Part shown: in pieces, positions 37,939 through 48,224 of the stretch
How the letters are laid out: each line of letters begins with the position of its first letter
Numbering within the stretch: the first letter of the stretch is position 1
From: Rhizobium sp. Q54
GTDB taxonomy: Bacteria > Pseudomonadota > Alphaproteobacteria > Micropepsales > Micropepsaceae
Reading direction: 5' to 3'
Assembly: GCA_945860165.1 (NCBI GenBank)
Contig: CAMAPL010000007.1
Span: forward strand, 46,307 to 110,306
DNA length: 64,000 nt
Notes under the pieces: generated by a model
Told to the model about the DNA's origin: nothing
The model's database searches: none
What the model saw: only the letters and a program-made list of their open reading frames with translations
Translations under genes and position numbers: made by a program

Positions 37939-38712
37939 TTATCCAGGCCGGCGCGCCAGCAGCGCCACCAGTTCCGTAACTTCGGTAAACCTCCCTTCCG
38001 GCGACGATTCCTGCAACGCCGCCTGCAATTCCGCCGCCAGTGCGTCCCGGTCAGACACAGAGGCCGACATGGAAAAAGCACGACCCACGATCCCGTCCAC
38101 CGTTAAAGACTGGCGGACGGTAACGGACAGTCCATCCAGCTCCGTGAAAGCGGAGCTGAACAGGAACGCTTCGTACCGGCGATGACCACCGCCGCGCTCC
38201 ATGCCTTTGCGCCGGTGACGGGCGCTGAGATCGCATACCGTCTTGAACCAGGCATTTTCCTCTACGGGGGGATGGGCATCATGAAACAGCGCCACCCCGC
38301 CACCGCGCGTCACGATGCGGTCGAGCATGGCCAGCGTCGCGGCACGGTCCATCCAGTGAAAGGCCCGGCCGATAGTGACCAGCCGGAACGGGCCCATATC
38401 GGGCGTCAAATCATGGGAGCTGGCCTGGTGCAGCGTCACTTGCACGCCGGCCGCGGTGGCCGCCGCTTGCGTCGATGCCAGCATTTCCGGCTCAGGATCC
38501 ATGGCGGTAACCGCCATCCCTGCCAGCGCAAAAGGGATCGCCAGCATTCCGGAGCCGCAGCCCAGGTCCAGAACCGCGTCACCCGGCTTCAGGCCCGCCA
38601 GCCCGGCCACCCGCTGGATCAGCCGGTCCGGGTAGGCCAGCCGGTAGCGCTCATAAAAGGCCGCCGTGCCCTGAAAGCGGTGGGGATCATGGGGCGGAAC
38701 AGCCTCAGACAT
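37939..38712 (-). CDS. Class I SAM-dependent methyltransferase
   Basis: [34 protein letters not shown]. Confidence 0.88.
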   Translation of the reverse strand: MSEAVPPHDPHRFQGTAAFYERYRLAYPDRLIQRVAGLAGLKPGDAVLDLGCGSGMLAIPFALAGMAVTAMDPEPEMLASTQAAATAAGVQVTLHQASSHDLTPDMGPFRLVTIGRAFHWMDRAATLAMLDRIVTRGGGVALFHDAHPPVEENAWFKTVCDLSARHRRKGMERGGGHRRYEAFLFSSAFTELDGLSVTVRQSLTVDGIVGRAFSMSASVSDRDALAAELQAALQESSPEGRFTEVTELVALLARRPG

Positions 38713-38784
38713 GGAACCTTTTGGACTTTGCTTTGTTGGTCATGGGCTTATACTAGCTCGACCGTATATTTTTTGAATGGATTC

Positions 38785-39495
38785 ATGGTCAATATTGCCC
38801 TTGTTGATGATGACAAAAATATTCTGGCGTCCGTCAGCATGCTGCTGGAGCAGGAAGGCTATCAAGTCCGCACATTTTCGGACGGCGCCGCCGCTCTCAC
38901 CGCCCTGACCACCACCCCGCCCGACCTTGCCATCCTGGACATCAAGATGCCCCGCATGGACGGCCTGGAATTGCTGCGCCGCCTGCGCCAGACTCAGGAT
39001 CTGCCGGTGATCTTCCTCACCAGCAAGGATGAAGAGGTCGACGAGCTGATGGGCCTGAATGCGGGCGCCGACGATTACATCCGCAAGCCTTTCTCCCAGC
39101 GCCTGTTGCTGGAACGGGTGCGCGCCGTCCTGCGCCGCGCCGAAGGCAAGTCGGGGCCGGTACCCGCAGGCGCCGTCGGCGACGCGGCCGAGAAGGAAGC
39201 GCTGGTACGCGGCCATCTGGCGCTCGACCCGCAGCGCCATGAATGCACCTGGGACGGCAAGCCCGTGCGGCTGACAGTCACAGAATTTTTGATCCTGCAG
39301 GCGCTGGCGCAACGTCCCGGCTTTGTCAAAAGCCGCGACAGCCTGATGGACGCGGCCTATGACGATCAGGTCTATGTCGATGACCGCACAATCGACAGCC
39401 ACATCAAGCGCCTGCGCAAGAAATTCAAGGCCGTGGCGGACGACTTCGACGCAATCGAGACGCTGTACGGCGTCGGCTATCGTTACAGAGAATAG
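38785..39495 (+). CDS. chvI: OmpR-family response regulator, ChvI type
   Basis: [34 protein letters not shown]; winged-helix C-terminus; adjacent to chvG-like kinase and PTS genes. Confidence 0.9.
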   Translation: MVNIALVDDDKNILASVSMLLEQEGYQVRTFSDGAAALTALTTTPPDLAILDIKMPRMDGLELLRRLRQTQDLPVIFLTSKDEEVDELMGLNAGADDYIRKPFSQRLLLERVRAVLRRAEGKSGPVPAGAVGDAAEKEALVRGHLALDPQRHECTWDGKPVRLTVTEFLILQALAQRPGFVKSRDSLMDAAYDDQVYVDDRTIDSHIKRLRKKFKAVADDFDAIETLYGVGYRYRE

Positions 39496-41048
39496 TGCCG
39501 CACTTTTCCGCCCTCACCTGGCGCATTCTTGCCTTCAATGCGCTGGCGCTGATCGTGCTGACTAGCGGCGTCATCCTGGTGCAGGCCACGGGGCGCGGCA
39601 TGGTCGAGGAACGCCTCAATTCCATTCAGGAACAAGCCAATATCGTGGCGGGCACCATCGCCCAATATGCCACCGATCCCGACACCCATACGCTGCGGGT
39701 CGATGAGGCCGAGCCGCTGCTGCGGCAGCTGATCGCGCCGACGCGGCTGCGCGGCCGGCTGTATCTGCCCACCGGTCGGCTGGCGATCGACACCCGAAAT
39801 CTCCTAGCACGCAATGTGGTGCAGACGCAGGAGCTTCCCGCCCTGGATTCCACCACCCAGATCAAAGAATGGCTCAAGCGGCTCTATGACGGCGTGATGG
39901 GCGTGCGCCCGTTCGTGCGGTTAGAGCCCTATTACGAAGCCGGCGATGATGGCCGCGTCTATCAGGAAGTGGGCTCCGCCCTGAAGGGTGCCGCCGACAG
40001 CGCCGAACGGGTGGACGACCGCAACCGGCTAGTTCTGTCAGTGGCGGTGCCGATCCAGCGCTTCACCGCCATCTATGGCGTGCTGTTCCTGTCCACCGAG
40101 GGCGGCGACATCGACGACATCCTGCGGGCCGAACGCGACACGCTAATTCAGGTTTTCGCCGTCGCTTTCCTTGTCATGCTGTTTTCGTCTCTCTATCTGG
40201 CAGGCACTATCGCCGAGCCAGTCAAGCGGCTGGCGGCGGCGGCCGACCGGGTGCGCTCCGGCATTGGCGGGCGCGGTGAGATTCCCAACTTCCCCGAACG
40301 CGACGATGAGATCGGAGATCTGGCCGACAGCCTGAAATCCATGACGGCGGGGCTTTATGACCGCATCGACGCTATCGAAAGATTCGCCGCCGATGTAGCG
40401 CATGAACTGAAGAACCCCCTCACCTCGCTGGCCAGCGCGGTGGAAATGTTCGGCCGCGCCAAGGACGATGAAATCCGGGCCCAGATGCTGGGCATCATCC
40501 GCGGCGACGTCAAGCGCATCGACCGGCTGATCACCGACATTTCCGATGCCTCGCGGCTGGATGCCGAACTGTCGCGCGAAGCCCCAGAACCGGTGGCGCT
40601 GTCGCGGCTGCTGTCCACCATCATTGAGATCTATCGCATGACCGACACCGACCATGTGGTGGAGTTCGCGCTGCGCGACGAACTGCCGGCCAGCGGCATC
40701 GTGCGCGGCCGCGACGAACGGCTGGGCCAAGTGTTCCGCAACCTGATCGACAATGCGGTATCCTTCAGCCCGGCGGGCGGGACGGTGACCGTCAGCGCCG
40801 CCCGTCATGATATCGTGGCCCGGGTAACGGTGGAGGATGAAGGCCCCGGCATTCCGCCCGATAATCTGGAATCCATCTTCGAGCGTTTCTACACCGAGCG
40901 GCCCAGCGACACGTTCGGCCGCAATTCCGGTTTGGGACTTTCCATCGCCCGGCAGATCATCGAAGGCGCCGGCGGGCGCATCTATGCCGAGAACACGGAC
41001 GCGGGCGGCGCGCGGATAATTGTCGAACTGCCCCTCGCCCATGGCTGA
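39495..41048 (+). CDS. chvG: Sensor histidine kinase, ChvG/ExoS type
   Basis: FAADVAHELKNPLTSLASAVEMFG H-box, HAMP, HATPase_c; GTG start overlapping the chvI stop. Confidence 0.9.
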   Translation: MPHFSALTWRILAFNALALIVLTSGVILVQATGRGMVEERLNSIQEQANIVAGTIAQYATDPDTHTLRVDEAEPLLRQLIAPTRLRGRLYLPTGRLAIDTRNLLARNVVQTQELPALDSTTQIKEWLKRLYDGVMGVRPFVRLEPYYEAGDDGRVYQEVGSALKGAADSAERVDDRNRLVLSVAVPIQRFTAIYGVLFLSTEGGDIDDILRAERDTLIQVFAVAFLVMLFSSLYLAGTIAEPVKRLAAAADRVRSGIGGRGEIPNFPERDDEIGDLADSLKSMTAGLYDRIDAIERFAADVAHELKNPLTSLASAVEMFGRAKDDEIRAQMLGIIRGDVKRIDRLITDISDASRLDAELSREAPEPVALSRLLSTIIEIYRMTDTDHVVEFALRDELPASGIVRGRDERLGQVFRNLIDNAVSFSPAGGTVTVSAARHDIVARVTVEDEGPGIPPDNLESIFERFYTERPSDTFGRNSGLGLSIARQIIEGAGGRIYAENTDAGGARIIVELPLAHG

Positions 41049-41517
41049 TCCCATTTCTGGCGAAACCAACATCCATGCTTCCTGCGTCGCGATAGACGGC
41101 AAGGGCGTGTTGTTACTGGGCGTCAGCGGAGCGGGCAAGTCCGACCTTGCACTGCGCCTGATCGATAGCGGCGCCCGGCTGGTGGCGGATGACCGAACCA
41201 TCCTGTTCGTGAAAAACGGTGCCTTGCATGCCAAGGCGCCGCCCAGCATCAAGGGCCTGCTGGAAATCCGCGGCGTCGGAATCGTCAAGCTGCCGGTGCG
41301 CGCCTCCGTCAAGCTGGCGCTGGCGGTAACCTTGGGACGCGAGGGCGCACGGCTGCCAACCCTGCACTTCTATCGTCCGCCTTCGGTGCTGAAGACGACC
41401 ACAAAGCTGCCGCAAATCATATTGGACGCCCGTTTCGCGTCAACGCCCGCAAAAATTCGCGCGGCTTTGGCGGCTTTCTCGCGCGCGTTGTTTCGCGACA
41501 GCTTCACCTTGAGATAG
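41041..41517 (+). CDS. hprK: HPr kinase/phosphorylase (short alphaproteobacterial form)
   Basis: GVSGAGKSDLALRLIDSGARLVADDRT; LLEIRGVGIV. Confidence 0.9.
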   Translation: MADPISGETNIHASCVAIDGKGVLLLGVSGAGKSDLALRLIDSGARLVADDRTILFVKNGALHAKAPPSIKGLLEIRGVGIVKLPVRASVKLALAVTLGREGARLPTLHFYRPPSVLKTTTKLPQIILDARFASTPAKIRAALAAFSRALFRDSFTLR

Positions 41518-41627
41518 GCAGGGGCAACCCCAAATAGCCTCAAGTAGCAAGGCGATAGGCTATAAAAAAGGACCTTTCCTCGGCAATGGCTTTTGGTACT
41601 GTCCGCGCCGCGAACGGAAAAGCTTTC

Positions 41628-42020
41628 ATGATCGGCATCGTCCTCGTCACCCATGGCCGCCTGGCCCAGGAATTCATCTCGGCCATGGAGCATATGGTCG
41701 GCCCGCAGTCTCACCTGCGCGCAGTATGCATCGGGCCGGAAGATGATATCGAACGCCGCCAGCGCGAGATCGCGGCCGCCGCCAAATCGGTGGATGTAGG
41801 CCGCGGCGTGATCATCGCCACCGACATGTTCGGCGGCACGCCCTGCAACCTGGCCCTCACTCTGCTGGAAAAAGGCAAAATCGAAGTTTTGGCGGGCGCC
41901 AATCTGCCCAGCCTGATCAAGCTGATCGATATTCGTACCAAGGTGCCGCTGGAACAGGCGGTGAAGGAATCCATCGAGGCCGGACGCAAATATATGCGCG
42001 CCGGAAGCGCCGACCTCTGA
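41628..42020 (+). CDS. PTS sugar transporter subunit IIA (mannose family)
   Basis: MIGIVLVTHGRLAQEFISAMEHMVG; TDMFGGTPCNLALTLLE. Confidence 0.92.
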   Translation: MIGIVLVTHGRLAQEFISAMEHMVGPQSHLRAVCIGPEDDIERRQREIAAAAKSVDVGRGVIIATDMFGGTPCNLALTLLEKGKIEVLAGANLPSLIKLIDIRTKVPLEQAVKESIEAGRKYMRAGSADL

Positions 42021-42295
42021 TGGCGGAAAAACTGCACGCCCGGGTGATCATTCCCAACAAGCGCGGGCTTCATGCGCGCGCCAGCGCCAAGATCGTGGAA
42101 GCCTCGTCACGTTTCCAGTCCGAGATTCATATCGTCAAGGATGGCGCCGCCGTCAACGGCCGTTCGATCATGGGGCTGATGATGCTGGCCGCCTCGATCG
42201 GCACGGAAGTGGAAATCATCACCGAAGGCCCGGACGCGGCGGAGGCGATGAAAGCGATCCTGGCGCTGGTTGAGGTCAAGTTCGGGGAGGAATGA
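42020..42295 (+). CDS. ptsH: HPr phosphocarrier protein
   Basis: VIIPNKRGLHARASAKIVEASSRF; NGRSIMGLMMLAAS. Confidence 0.96.
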   Translation: MAEKLHARVIIPNKRGLHARASAKIVEASSRFQSEIHIVKDGAAVNGRSIMGLMMLAASIGTEVEIITEGPDAAEAMKAILALVEVKFGEE

Positions 42296-42364
42296 CGAAG
42301 TCATTCCTCCAAGCGCGACCTCGCGGCAGCGCCTTAGGCCGCGCGCGGCAGTGGGAAGGACATA

Positions 42365-43240
42365 ATGAAAAGGCTTTTTGCGCTCTTCGTCGGCTTCCTT
42401 CTTCTTGCGCCTGTTCCCGTCACCGCCCAAACCATCGCGCGCCCCTCGCTGTGGCATGTCCAAGGCAGCAAGGGCGATGTCTATCTGCTGGGCTCGATCC
42501 ATATCTTGCCCCCCGATGTGCAATGGCGCTCGCCATCCATCCGCGCCGCCATCGCCCGCGCCGATGTCTTCGCCTTTGAAGTGCCGCAGGACGCAAAAGC
42601 CATGGCGCGGCTGCAAGAACTGGTTGTCGCCAAGGGCACGCTGCCGCCGGGCCAGACACTACGGTCGCTGCTGAGAAAATCGGCGCAGACCGATTTCGAC
42701 GCCGCGCTTGCGGCCTCCGGCCTGCCGCTTTCGGCGGTGGAACGCGCCCGCCCCTGGCTGGCAGGATTGCAGCTGCTGTTCGCGCAGATCGCCAAGCATA
42801 ACTTCGCAGTCGAGAACAGCGTGGACGCCCAGCTAATGGCGCAGGCCGGAAAGTCCGGCAAGCCGATGCGCTATCTGGAAACCATCGACCAGCAATTTGC
42901 TTTGCTGGCACCGGACGATCCCGTGCTAGAGATGGAAGAATTCGAAGCAGGCCTGAAAGACCTGGCTGACATCGCCGGCAGCACCCAGCCAATGGTGGAT
43001 GCCTGGGCCAAAGGCGACCAGAAGACGCTGGACCGCTTGATCAATGGCGACCTGGACAGGTTTCCCGCCGCCCGCAAGGCGCTGCTGGACGACCGCAACA
43101 ACGCCTGGTTGCCCCAGATCGCAGCCATGCTGAAGCGCAAGCACACTGTTCTGGTCACGGTCGGCGCCGGCCACCTGACCGGCCCCAAGGGCCTGCCGGC
43201 CCTGCTGCGCAAGGCGGGTTACAAGGTTAAAGGCCCCTAA
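42365..43240 (+). CDS. TraB/GumN family protein
   Basis: LWHVQGSKGDVYLLGSIHILP; VTVGAGHLTGPKGLPALLRKAGYKV. Confidence 0.9.
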   Translation: MKRLFALFVGFLLLAPVPVTAQTIARPSLWHVQGSKGDVYLLGSIHILPPDVQWRSPSIRAAIARADVFAFEVPQDAKAMARLQELVVAKGTLPPGQTLRSLLRKSAQTDFDAALAASGLPLSAVERARPWLAGLQLLFAQIAKHNFAVENSVDAQLMAQAGKSGKPMRYLETIDQQFALLAPDDPVLEMEEFEAGLKDLADIAGSTQPMVDAWAKGDQKTLDRLINGDLDRFPAARKALLDDRNNAWLPQIAAMLKRKHTVLVTVGAGHLTGPKGLPALLRKAGYKVKGP

Positions 43241-43360
43241 GTGATTACTGGCGCTGTATTTTTTGCATATCCATATAAGGATATGCAGTTTTCTTTATAT
43301 CCTCCTTGCCCCGTTTCCGGCCCGCTGCTATAGCCGCCTCGCAATTTGAGGAATCGCGCC

Positions 43361-44767
43361 ATGGCCGCCTTTAACGACTACATCGTCAAGGACATCTCTC
43401 TCGCCGAATGGGGCCGCAAGGAGCTCAACATCGCCGAGATCGAGATGCCGGGCCTGATGGCCACCCGCGCCGAGTATGGCAACGCGCAACCGCTCAAGGG
43501 CGCGCGCATCGCCGGCTCGCTGCACATGACCGTCCAGACCGCCGTGCTGATCGAGACCCTGCAGGCGCTGGGCGCCGACATCCGCTGGGTGTCGTGCAAC
43601 ATCTATTCGACCCAGGATCACGCCGCCGCCGCCATCGCCGCCGCCGGCATCCCCGTTTTCGCGATCAAGGGCGAGAGCCTGAAGGACTATTGGGACTACA
43701 CCGCCAAGCTGTTCGAATGGCACGGCGGCGGCTATCCCAACATGATCCTAGACGATGGCGGCGACGCCACCATGCTGGTGCATCACGGCCTGCGCGCCGA
43801 GAAGGGCGACGTCGCCTTCCTGGAAAAGCCTGAAAATGAAGAAGAAGAAGTCTTCTACGCGCTGATCAAGCGCCTGCTGAAGGAAAAGCCCAAGGGCTGG
43901 TTCGCCGAAGTCGCCGGCAACATCAAGGGCGTTTCGGAAGAAACCACTACCGGCGTGCATCGCCTCTACCTGATGGAAAAGGACGGCAAGCTGCTGTTCC
44001 CAGCCATCAATGTCAATGACAGCGTCACCAAGTCGAAGTTCGACAACCTGTATGGCTGCAAGGAATCGCTGGTGGACGGCATTCGCCGCGGCACCGATGT
44101 GATGATGGCCGGAAAGGTCGCCATGGTCGCCGGCTTTGGCGATGTCGGCAAAGGCTCGGCTGCGTCGCTGCGCAATGCCGGCTGCCGCGTCATGGTGTCG
44201 GAAATCGACCCGATCTGCGCCCTGCAGGCCGCCATGGAAGGCTATGAGGTCGTGACCATGGAGACAGCGGCGCCCAAGGCCGACATCTTCGTCACCGCCA
44301 CCGGCAATGTCGACGTGATCACCGTCGATCACATGCGGGCCATGAAGGACCGCGCCATCGTCTGCAACATCGGTCACTTCGACAGCGAGATCCAGATCGC
44401 TGCCACCAAAAACTTCAAGTGGCACAACATCAAGCCGCAGGTGGACGAGATCGAATTCCCCGACGGCAAGCGCATCATCATGCTGTCGGAAGGCCGCCTG
44501 GTGAATCTGGGCAACGCGATGGGCCACCCGTCCTTCGTGATGTCGGCCAGCTTCACCAACCAGACGCTGGCGCAGATCGAGCTGTGGCAGAACACGGGCA
44601 AGTACGAGAAGAAGGTCTATGTCCTTCCCAAGGTACTGGACGAGAAGGTCGCCCGCCTGCACCTGGCCAAGGTCGGCGCCGATCTGACCGAACTCAGCAC
44701 CAAGCAGTCCGACTACATCACCATCCCGAAGGCGGGCCCGTATAAGCCGGACACCTATCGCTACTAA
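43361..44767 (+). CDS. ahcY: Adenosylhomocysteinase
   Basis: [50 protein letters not shown]-terminal KPDTYRY. Confidence 0.98.
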   Translation: MAAFNDYIVKDISLAEWGRKELNIAEIEMPGLMATRAEYGNAQPLKGARIAGSLHMTVQTAVLIETLQALGADIRWVSCNIYSTQDHAAAAIAAAGIPVFAIKGESLKDYWDYTAKLFEWHGGGYPNMILDDGGDATMLVHHGLRAEKGDVAFLEKPENEEEEVFYALIKRLLKEKPKGWFAEVAGNIKGVSEETTTGVHRLYLMEKDGKLLFPAINVNDSVTKSKFDNLYGCKESLVDGIRRGTDVMMAGKVAMVAGFGDVGKGSAASLRNAGCRVMVSEIDPICALQAAMEGYEVVTMETAAPKADIFVTATGNVDVITVDHMRAMKDRAIVCNIGHFDSEIQIAATKNFKWHNIKPQVDEIEFPDGKRIIMLSEGRLVNLGNAMGHPSFVMSASFTNQTLAQIELWQNTGKYEKKVYVLPKVLDEKVARLHLAKVGADLTELSTKQSDYITIPKAGPYKPDTYRY

Positions 44768-44771
44768 CAAT

Positions 44772-44882
44772 TGTCATCCCGGGTCTGCGGCGCAGCGTGC
44801 AACGGTGCGCCACAGACCCGGGATCCAAGCGGTCGGAAAAATGGATCCCGGCTCGCGCGCTTCGCGCTTGGCCAGGATGGCA
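44772..44882. repeat. Palindromic element with TGTCAT...ATGGCA ends
   Basis: TGTCATCCCGGGTCTGCGGCGCA...CACAGACCCGGGATCC...ATGGATCCCGG...GCCAGGATGGCA. Confidence 0.75.
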
Positions 44883-44889
44883 GGGTTGA

Positions 44890-44928
44890 AAAAGGGCGCG
44901 TCCGCAAGGCGCGCCCTTTTCGTTTGTT
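44890..44928 (+). terminator. Rho-independent terminator
   Basis: AAAAGGGCGCG-tccgcaagg-CGCGCCCTTTT then CGTTTG. Confidence 0.8.
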
Positions 44929-45150
44929 CGCGCCCGCAGCACAGCCTTCCCGGGCGCTGGCGGTAAGGATTCATTAACGGTCTGATTTGACTCGGAAATA
45001 TCCACAGGCCGCTAAATCTGGGGCTGTTAGCCCCATTTCGTTTTTCATAATTTATTAACCACAATAGCTAGTCGGGCTCGCCATCCGAATCTATCTTGTT
45101 GATTCGAAAGTGATTCGCCGCAAAGGCGAGGTTTAACGGGGGCTGACGGC

Positions 45151-47580
45151 ATGCGTCCCAGAATGGGACAGAGCAGACGGCCGGGGGCACGGCGATGGCG
45201 GGGTTTCCTGCTGGCCGCTTTCCCCTGCGCCCTTATGCCTGGCCCGGCCTTGGCGGCCGTGCCCGACCTCCTCACCTTCCAGAACGGCAACATAATCGTC
45301 CTGTCAGCCCTGGCCTGTGGCGGCGTGGCGCTGGCCATCGCCGCAGGCCTCTGGGCATTGGCGGAACAGAGCACTACGCGCCGCCTACGCCGCTCGCTCC
45401 GGATGGTCGGCGCCAAGACCAAGGCAGCCGTCGGCGAACGCGACGCCCTGCTGGGCGCGGGCCGCGAGGGGCTGGTGGTCTGGGGCCGCGACGGTGCCGG
45501 GCCTTTCTCCTATGGCGGCGGCGAGGAAACATTGCAGTCCTGCCTGAAGGGGCCCAATGCCCTGGCCCTCTCTACCGCCCTGGACGGATTGTCGGACGGC
45601 GGCGCGGCGTTCCAGCTGGCGGTGCAGGACAGTCATGGCCGCAAGCTGACGGCGCGCGGCCGTGCCGTGGGCGGCATGGCCGCGGTGTGGCTGGAAGAAT
45701 CTGCGGTGGCGCAGGAGAGCGGCGAATACAAAGCCATTCTGGATGCTCTGCCGATTCCGGTCTGGCTGCGCGACAAGGGACTGGCGCTCACCTGGGGCAA
45801 TCATGCCTTCCTGAAAGGCGCCGGTGCCAAGGATATCGAGACCGCGCGCCGCGAGCAAGTCTCGCTGGACAAGAGCGAGCGCGATCTGGCCGCCACCGCG
45901 CGTTCGGAAAACGCCCAGCAGGAAGCCAAGCGCTTCTCGGTGGTGAACGGCCAGCGCCGCGCCCTAGCCTTTACCGAAATCCCGCTGGGCGATGCCGGCA
46001 TTATCGGTGCGGCGGTGGATGTCACCGATGTGGTGGCCGCCGAAGCCAAGCTGCAGCAGCATGTCGATGCCCATGCCGCCACGCTGGATACGCTGCAGAC
46101 CGCGGTGGCGATCTTCGGCCCGGACCAGAAGCTGCGTTTCTACAACAAGGCGTTTGTGCGGCTGTGGGGCCTGCCGGAAGGCTGGCTGGACAAACATCCC
46201 GGCGAAGGCGAAATCCTCGACCGGCTGCGCGACGGCCGCAAGCTGCCCGAACAGCGCGACTACCAGGCCTGGAAACGCGGACGCCTGGCGCTGTACCAGG
46301 ACGGCGCGCGCGAAAATGCCAGCGAAGAGGCCTGGCATATGCCCGGCGGCCAGACCATCCGCGTCGTCACCCAGCCGCACCCCTTCGGCGGCCTGACCTT
46401 CCTGTATGAAGACGTCACCGCGCGCCTGACCCTGGAAAGCGACTACAACACGTTGATGAAAGTGCAGTCGGCGACGCTCGACACGCTGAACGAAGGAGTG
46501 GCGGTGTTCGGTCCCGACGGCAAGCTCAAGCTGCACAACGCCGCTTTCTCCCGCATCTGGGAATTCGAAAAGGGCGAACTGGCCGGTGAGCCGCATGTGC
46601 GCACCATCGCGGCCCTGTCCAAGGACAAGTTCGGCGATACCGGCCTGTGGGAACAGCTGATCCATGCCATTGTCGCAGGCGTTGCGGCCCGCGACCTAGG
46701 CGAAATCGAGCGTTCCGACCGGTCCACCCTGTCGCTGTCCACCTCGCCGCTGCCCGATGGCGCCACTTTGGTGACCTTCAACGATGTCACCGACCGTTTC
46801 CGCATCGAGACGGCGCTGCGCGACCGCAACGAAGGACTGGAAGCCGCCGATCGGCTCAAGTCCGACTTCATCAAGCATGTCAGCTACGAATTGCGCACGC
46901 CGTTGAACACCATTCTGGGCTTCTCCGAGCATCTGGCCAGCGGCGTACCCGGCGCGCTGAACGAGCAGCAGGGCGAATATATCCAGGCCATTGTGGCGGG
47001 CGGCAACACCCTCAAGAGTCTTATCAACGACATTCTCGACCTGGCACTGGTGGAAACCGGCGCCTTGCGGCTGGAGCTGGAACGCATTGACCTGCACGAC
47101 ATCATCACAGAAGTGGCGACCCATGCGCGCGAATGGGCCAACAAGGTCGACCTCACCCTGCACGTCGATGTCGCGCCTAATGCAGGCAAGTTCCTGGCGG
47201 ACGGACGGCGGCTGCGCCAGATCATGTTCAACCTGCTTTCCAACGCCTTCAAATTCACCACGCGCGGCGGCGAGATCGTGCTGTCGGCGAAAATCGTGGG
47301 CGAGGATGTGCAGATTTCCGTGGCCGATAACGGCCCCGGCATCTCGCCCGAGGTGAAGGCCAATGTCTTTGAGCGTTTTTCGGCAAAAAGCCATTCCGGC
47401 CAGCGCTCCGGCGCAGGGCTGGGCCTGGCGCTGGTCAACCGCTTCCTGGAACTGCATGACGGCTGGGTGGAAATCGAAAGCACCCATGGCACCCTGGTGC
47501 GCTGCCACCTGCCGCGCCGCATCCATGACGACGAGCCTCACCCAGAGGTGAGTGGCGATAGGAAGACGGCGTATCTGTAA
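45151..47580 (+). CDS. divL: DivL-type PAS-containing sensor kinase with Tyr in the H-box
   Basis: Three PAS-like segments; FIKHVSYELRTPLNTILGFSEHL (Tyr replaces the phospho-acceptor His); N/G boxes LRQIMFNLLSNAFKFT and DNGPGISPE...GAGLGLALV; lies upstream of tsaE-amgK-murU-addBA-trxA. Confidence 0.85.
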   Translation: MRPRMGQSRRPGARRWRGFLLAAFPCALMPGPALAAVPDLLTFQNGNIIVLSALACGGVALAIAAGLWALAEQSTTRRLRRSLRMVGAKTKAAVGERDALLGAGREGLVVWGRDGAGPFSYGGGEETLQSCLKGPNALALSTALDGLSDGGAAFQLAVQDSHGRKLTARGRAVGGMAAVWLEESAVAQESGEYKAILDALPIPVWLRDKGLALTWGNHAFLKGAGAKDIETARREQVSLDKSERDLAATARSENAQQEAKRFSVVNGQRRALAFTEIPLGDAGIIGAAVDVTDVVAAEAKLQQHVDAHAATLDTLQTAVAIFGPDQKLRFYNKAFVRLWGLPEGWLDKHPGEGEILDRLRDGRKLPEQRDYQAWKRGRLALYQDGARENASEEAWHMPGGQTIRVVTQPHPFGGLTFLYEDVTARLTLESDYNTLMKVQSATLDTLNEGVAVFGPDGKLKLHNAAFSRIWEFEKGELAGEPHVRTIAALSKDKFGDTGLWEQLIHAIVAGVAARDLGEIERSDRSTLSLSTSPLPDGATLVTFNDVTDRFRIETALRDRNEGLEAADRLKSDFIKHVSYELRTPLNTILGFSEHLASGVPGALNEQQGEYIQAIVAGGNTLKSLINDILDLALVETGALRLELERIDLHDIITEVATHAREWANKVDLTLHVDVAPNAGKFLADGRRLRQIMFNLLSNAFKFTTRGGEIVLSAKIVGEDVQISVADNGPGISPEVKANVFERFSAKSHSGQRSGAGLGLALVNRFLELHDGWVEIESTHGTLVRCHLPRRIHDDEPHPEVSGDRKTAYL

Positions 47581-47924
47581 GCACCACTAGCTTTGACGGG
47601 GCCGCATTTCACAAAGACTTTGATGCGGGATGGATGAGCAACGCCGAAGGGAGCGGCCAATGTCTGCGTTACGCCATGTGTGGACGCCTCCCCTTTGGCA
47701 AGGACTTTCTTGATGTTCTGTCCTTCGGTCGGTGCGGCCATGTGTGCGACCTGTTTGTGCGGCACACAGAGGACGCTGGCCATAATGCCCTCCTCTAAGA
47801 CGGGTCCCGATCAAAAGCACGCGCTCTAGGCGCTTTGGCGCAAATGGATTTTCCCGTTCTCGGTGTCGACTGATGGTGCATTACATCGCGATTGCCCTTC
47901 CAAAACTCTGCCCGGTACTGCTGG

Positions 47925-48161
47925 CTAAGCCGCAGCCACCATAGGTTCTCTGTATTGTTCTCCGGTCATCATCATGGCCCAGATTATCCTGGCCATCTTG
48001 TTGGCCAGCGCGACCGCCGCAATCTTGAGGGTGCGACGGACGAGCAGATGCACCAGCCAGGGCCGCTTGGTTCCATGCCTGTGAGCGTAACGGATGACAG
48101 CCATGGCCCCGGCCACCAGCAGCTGCCGCAGGTATCGATCACCCTGCTTAGTGATGCCGCC
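47925..48161 (-). pseudogene. IS110-family transposase, C-terminal fragment
   Basis: GGITKQGDRYLRQLLVAGAMAVIRYAHR...KIAAVALANKMARIIWAMMMTGEQYREP matches IS110/IS1111-type transposase C-termini; truncated by the IS3 element. Confidence 0.85.
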
Positions 48162-48224
48162 TGGCCTGCCCCCATTGAAGTGGTCCGACCTGCAGTATGG
48201 TTTTGACCACGGAGGAGAAGGGGA

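Noticed and set aside
43241-43360. SAH riboswitch before ahcY
   Set aside because: Only one short AT-rich hairpin is visible; conserved SAH-riboswitch core not recognised.
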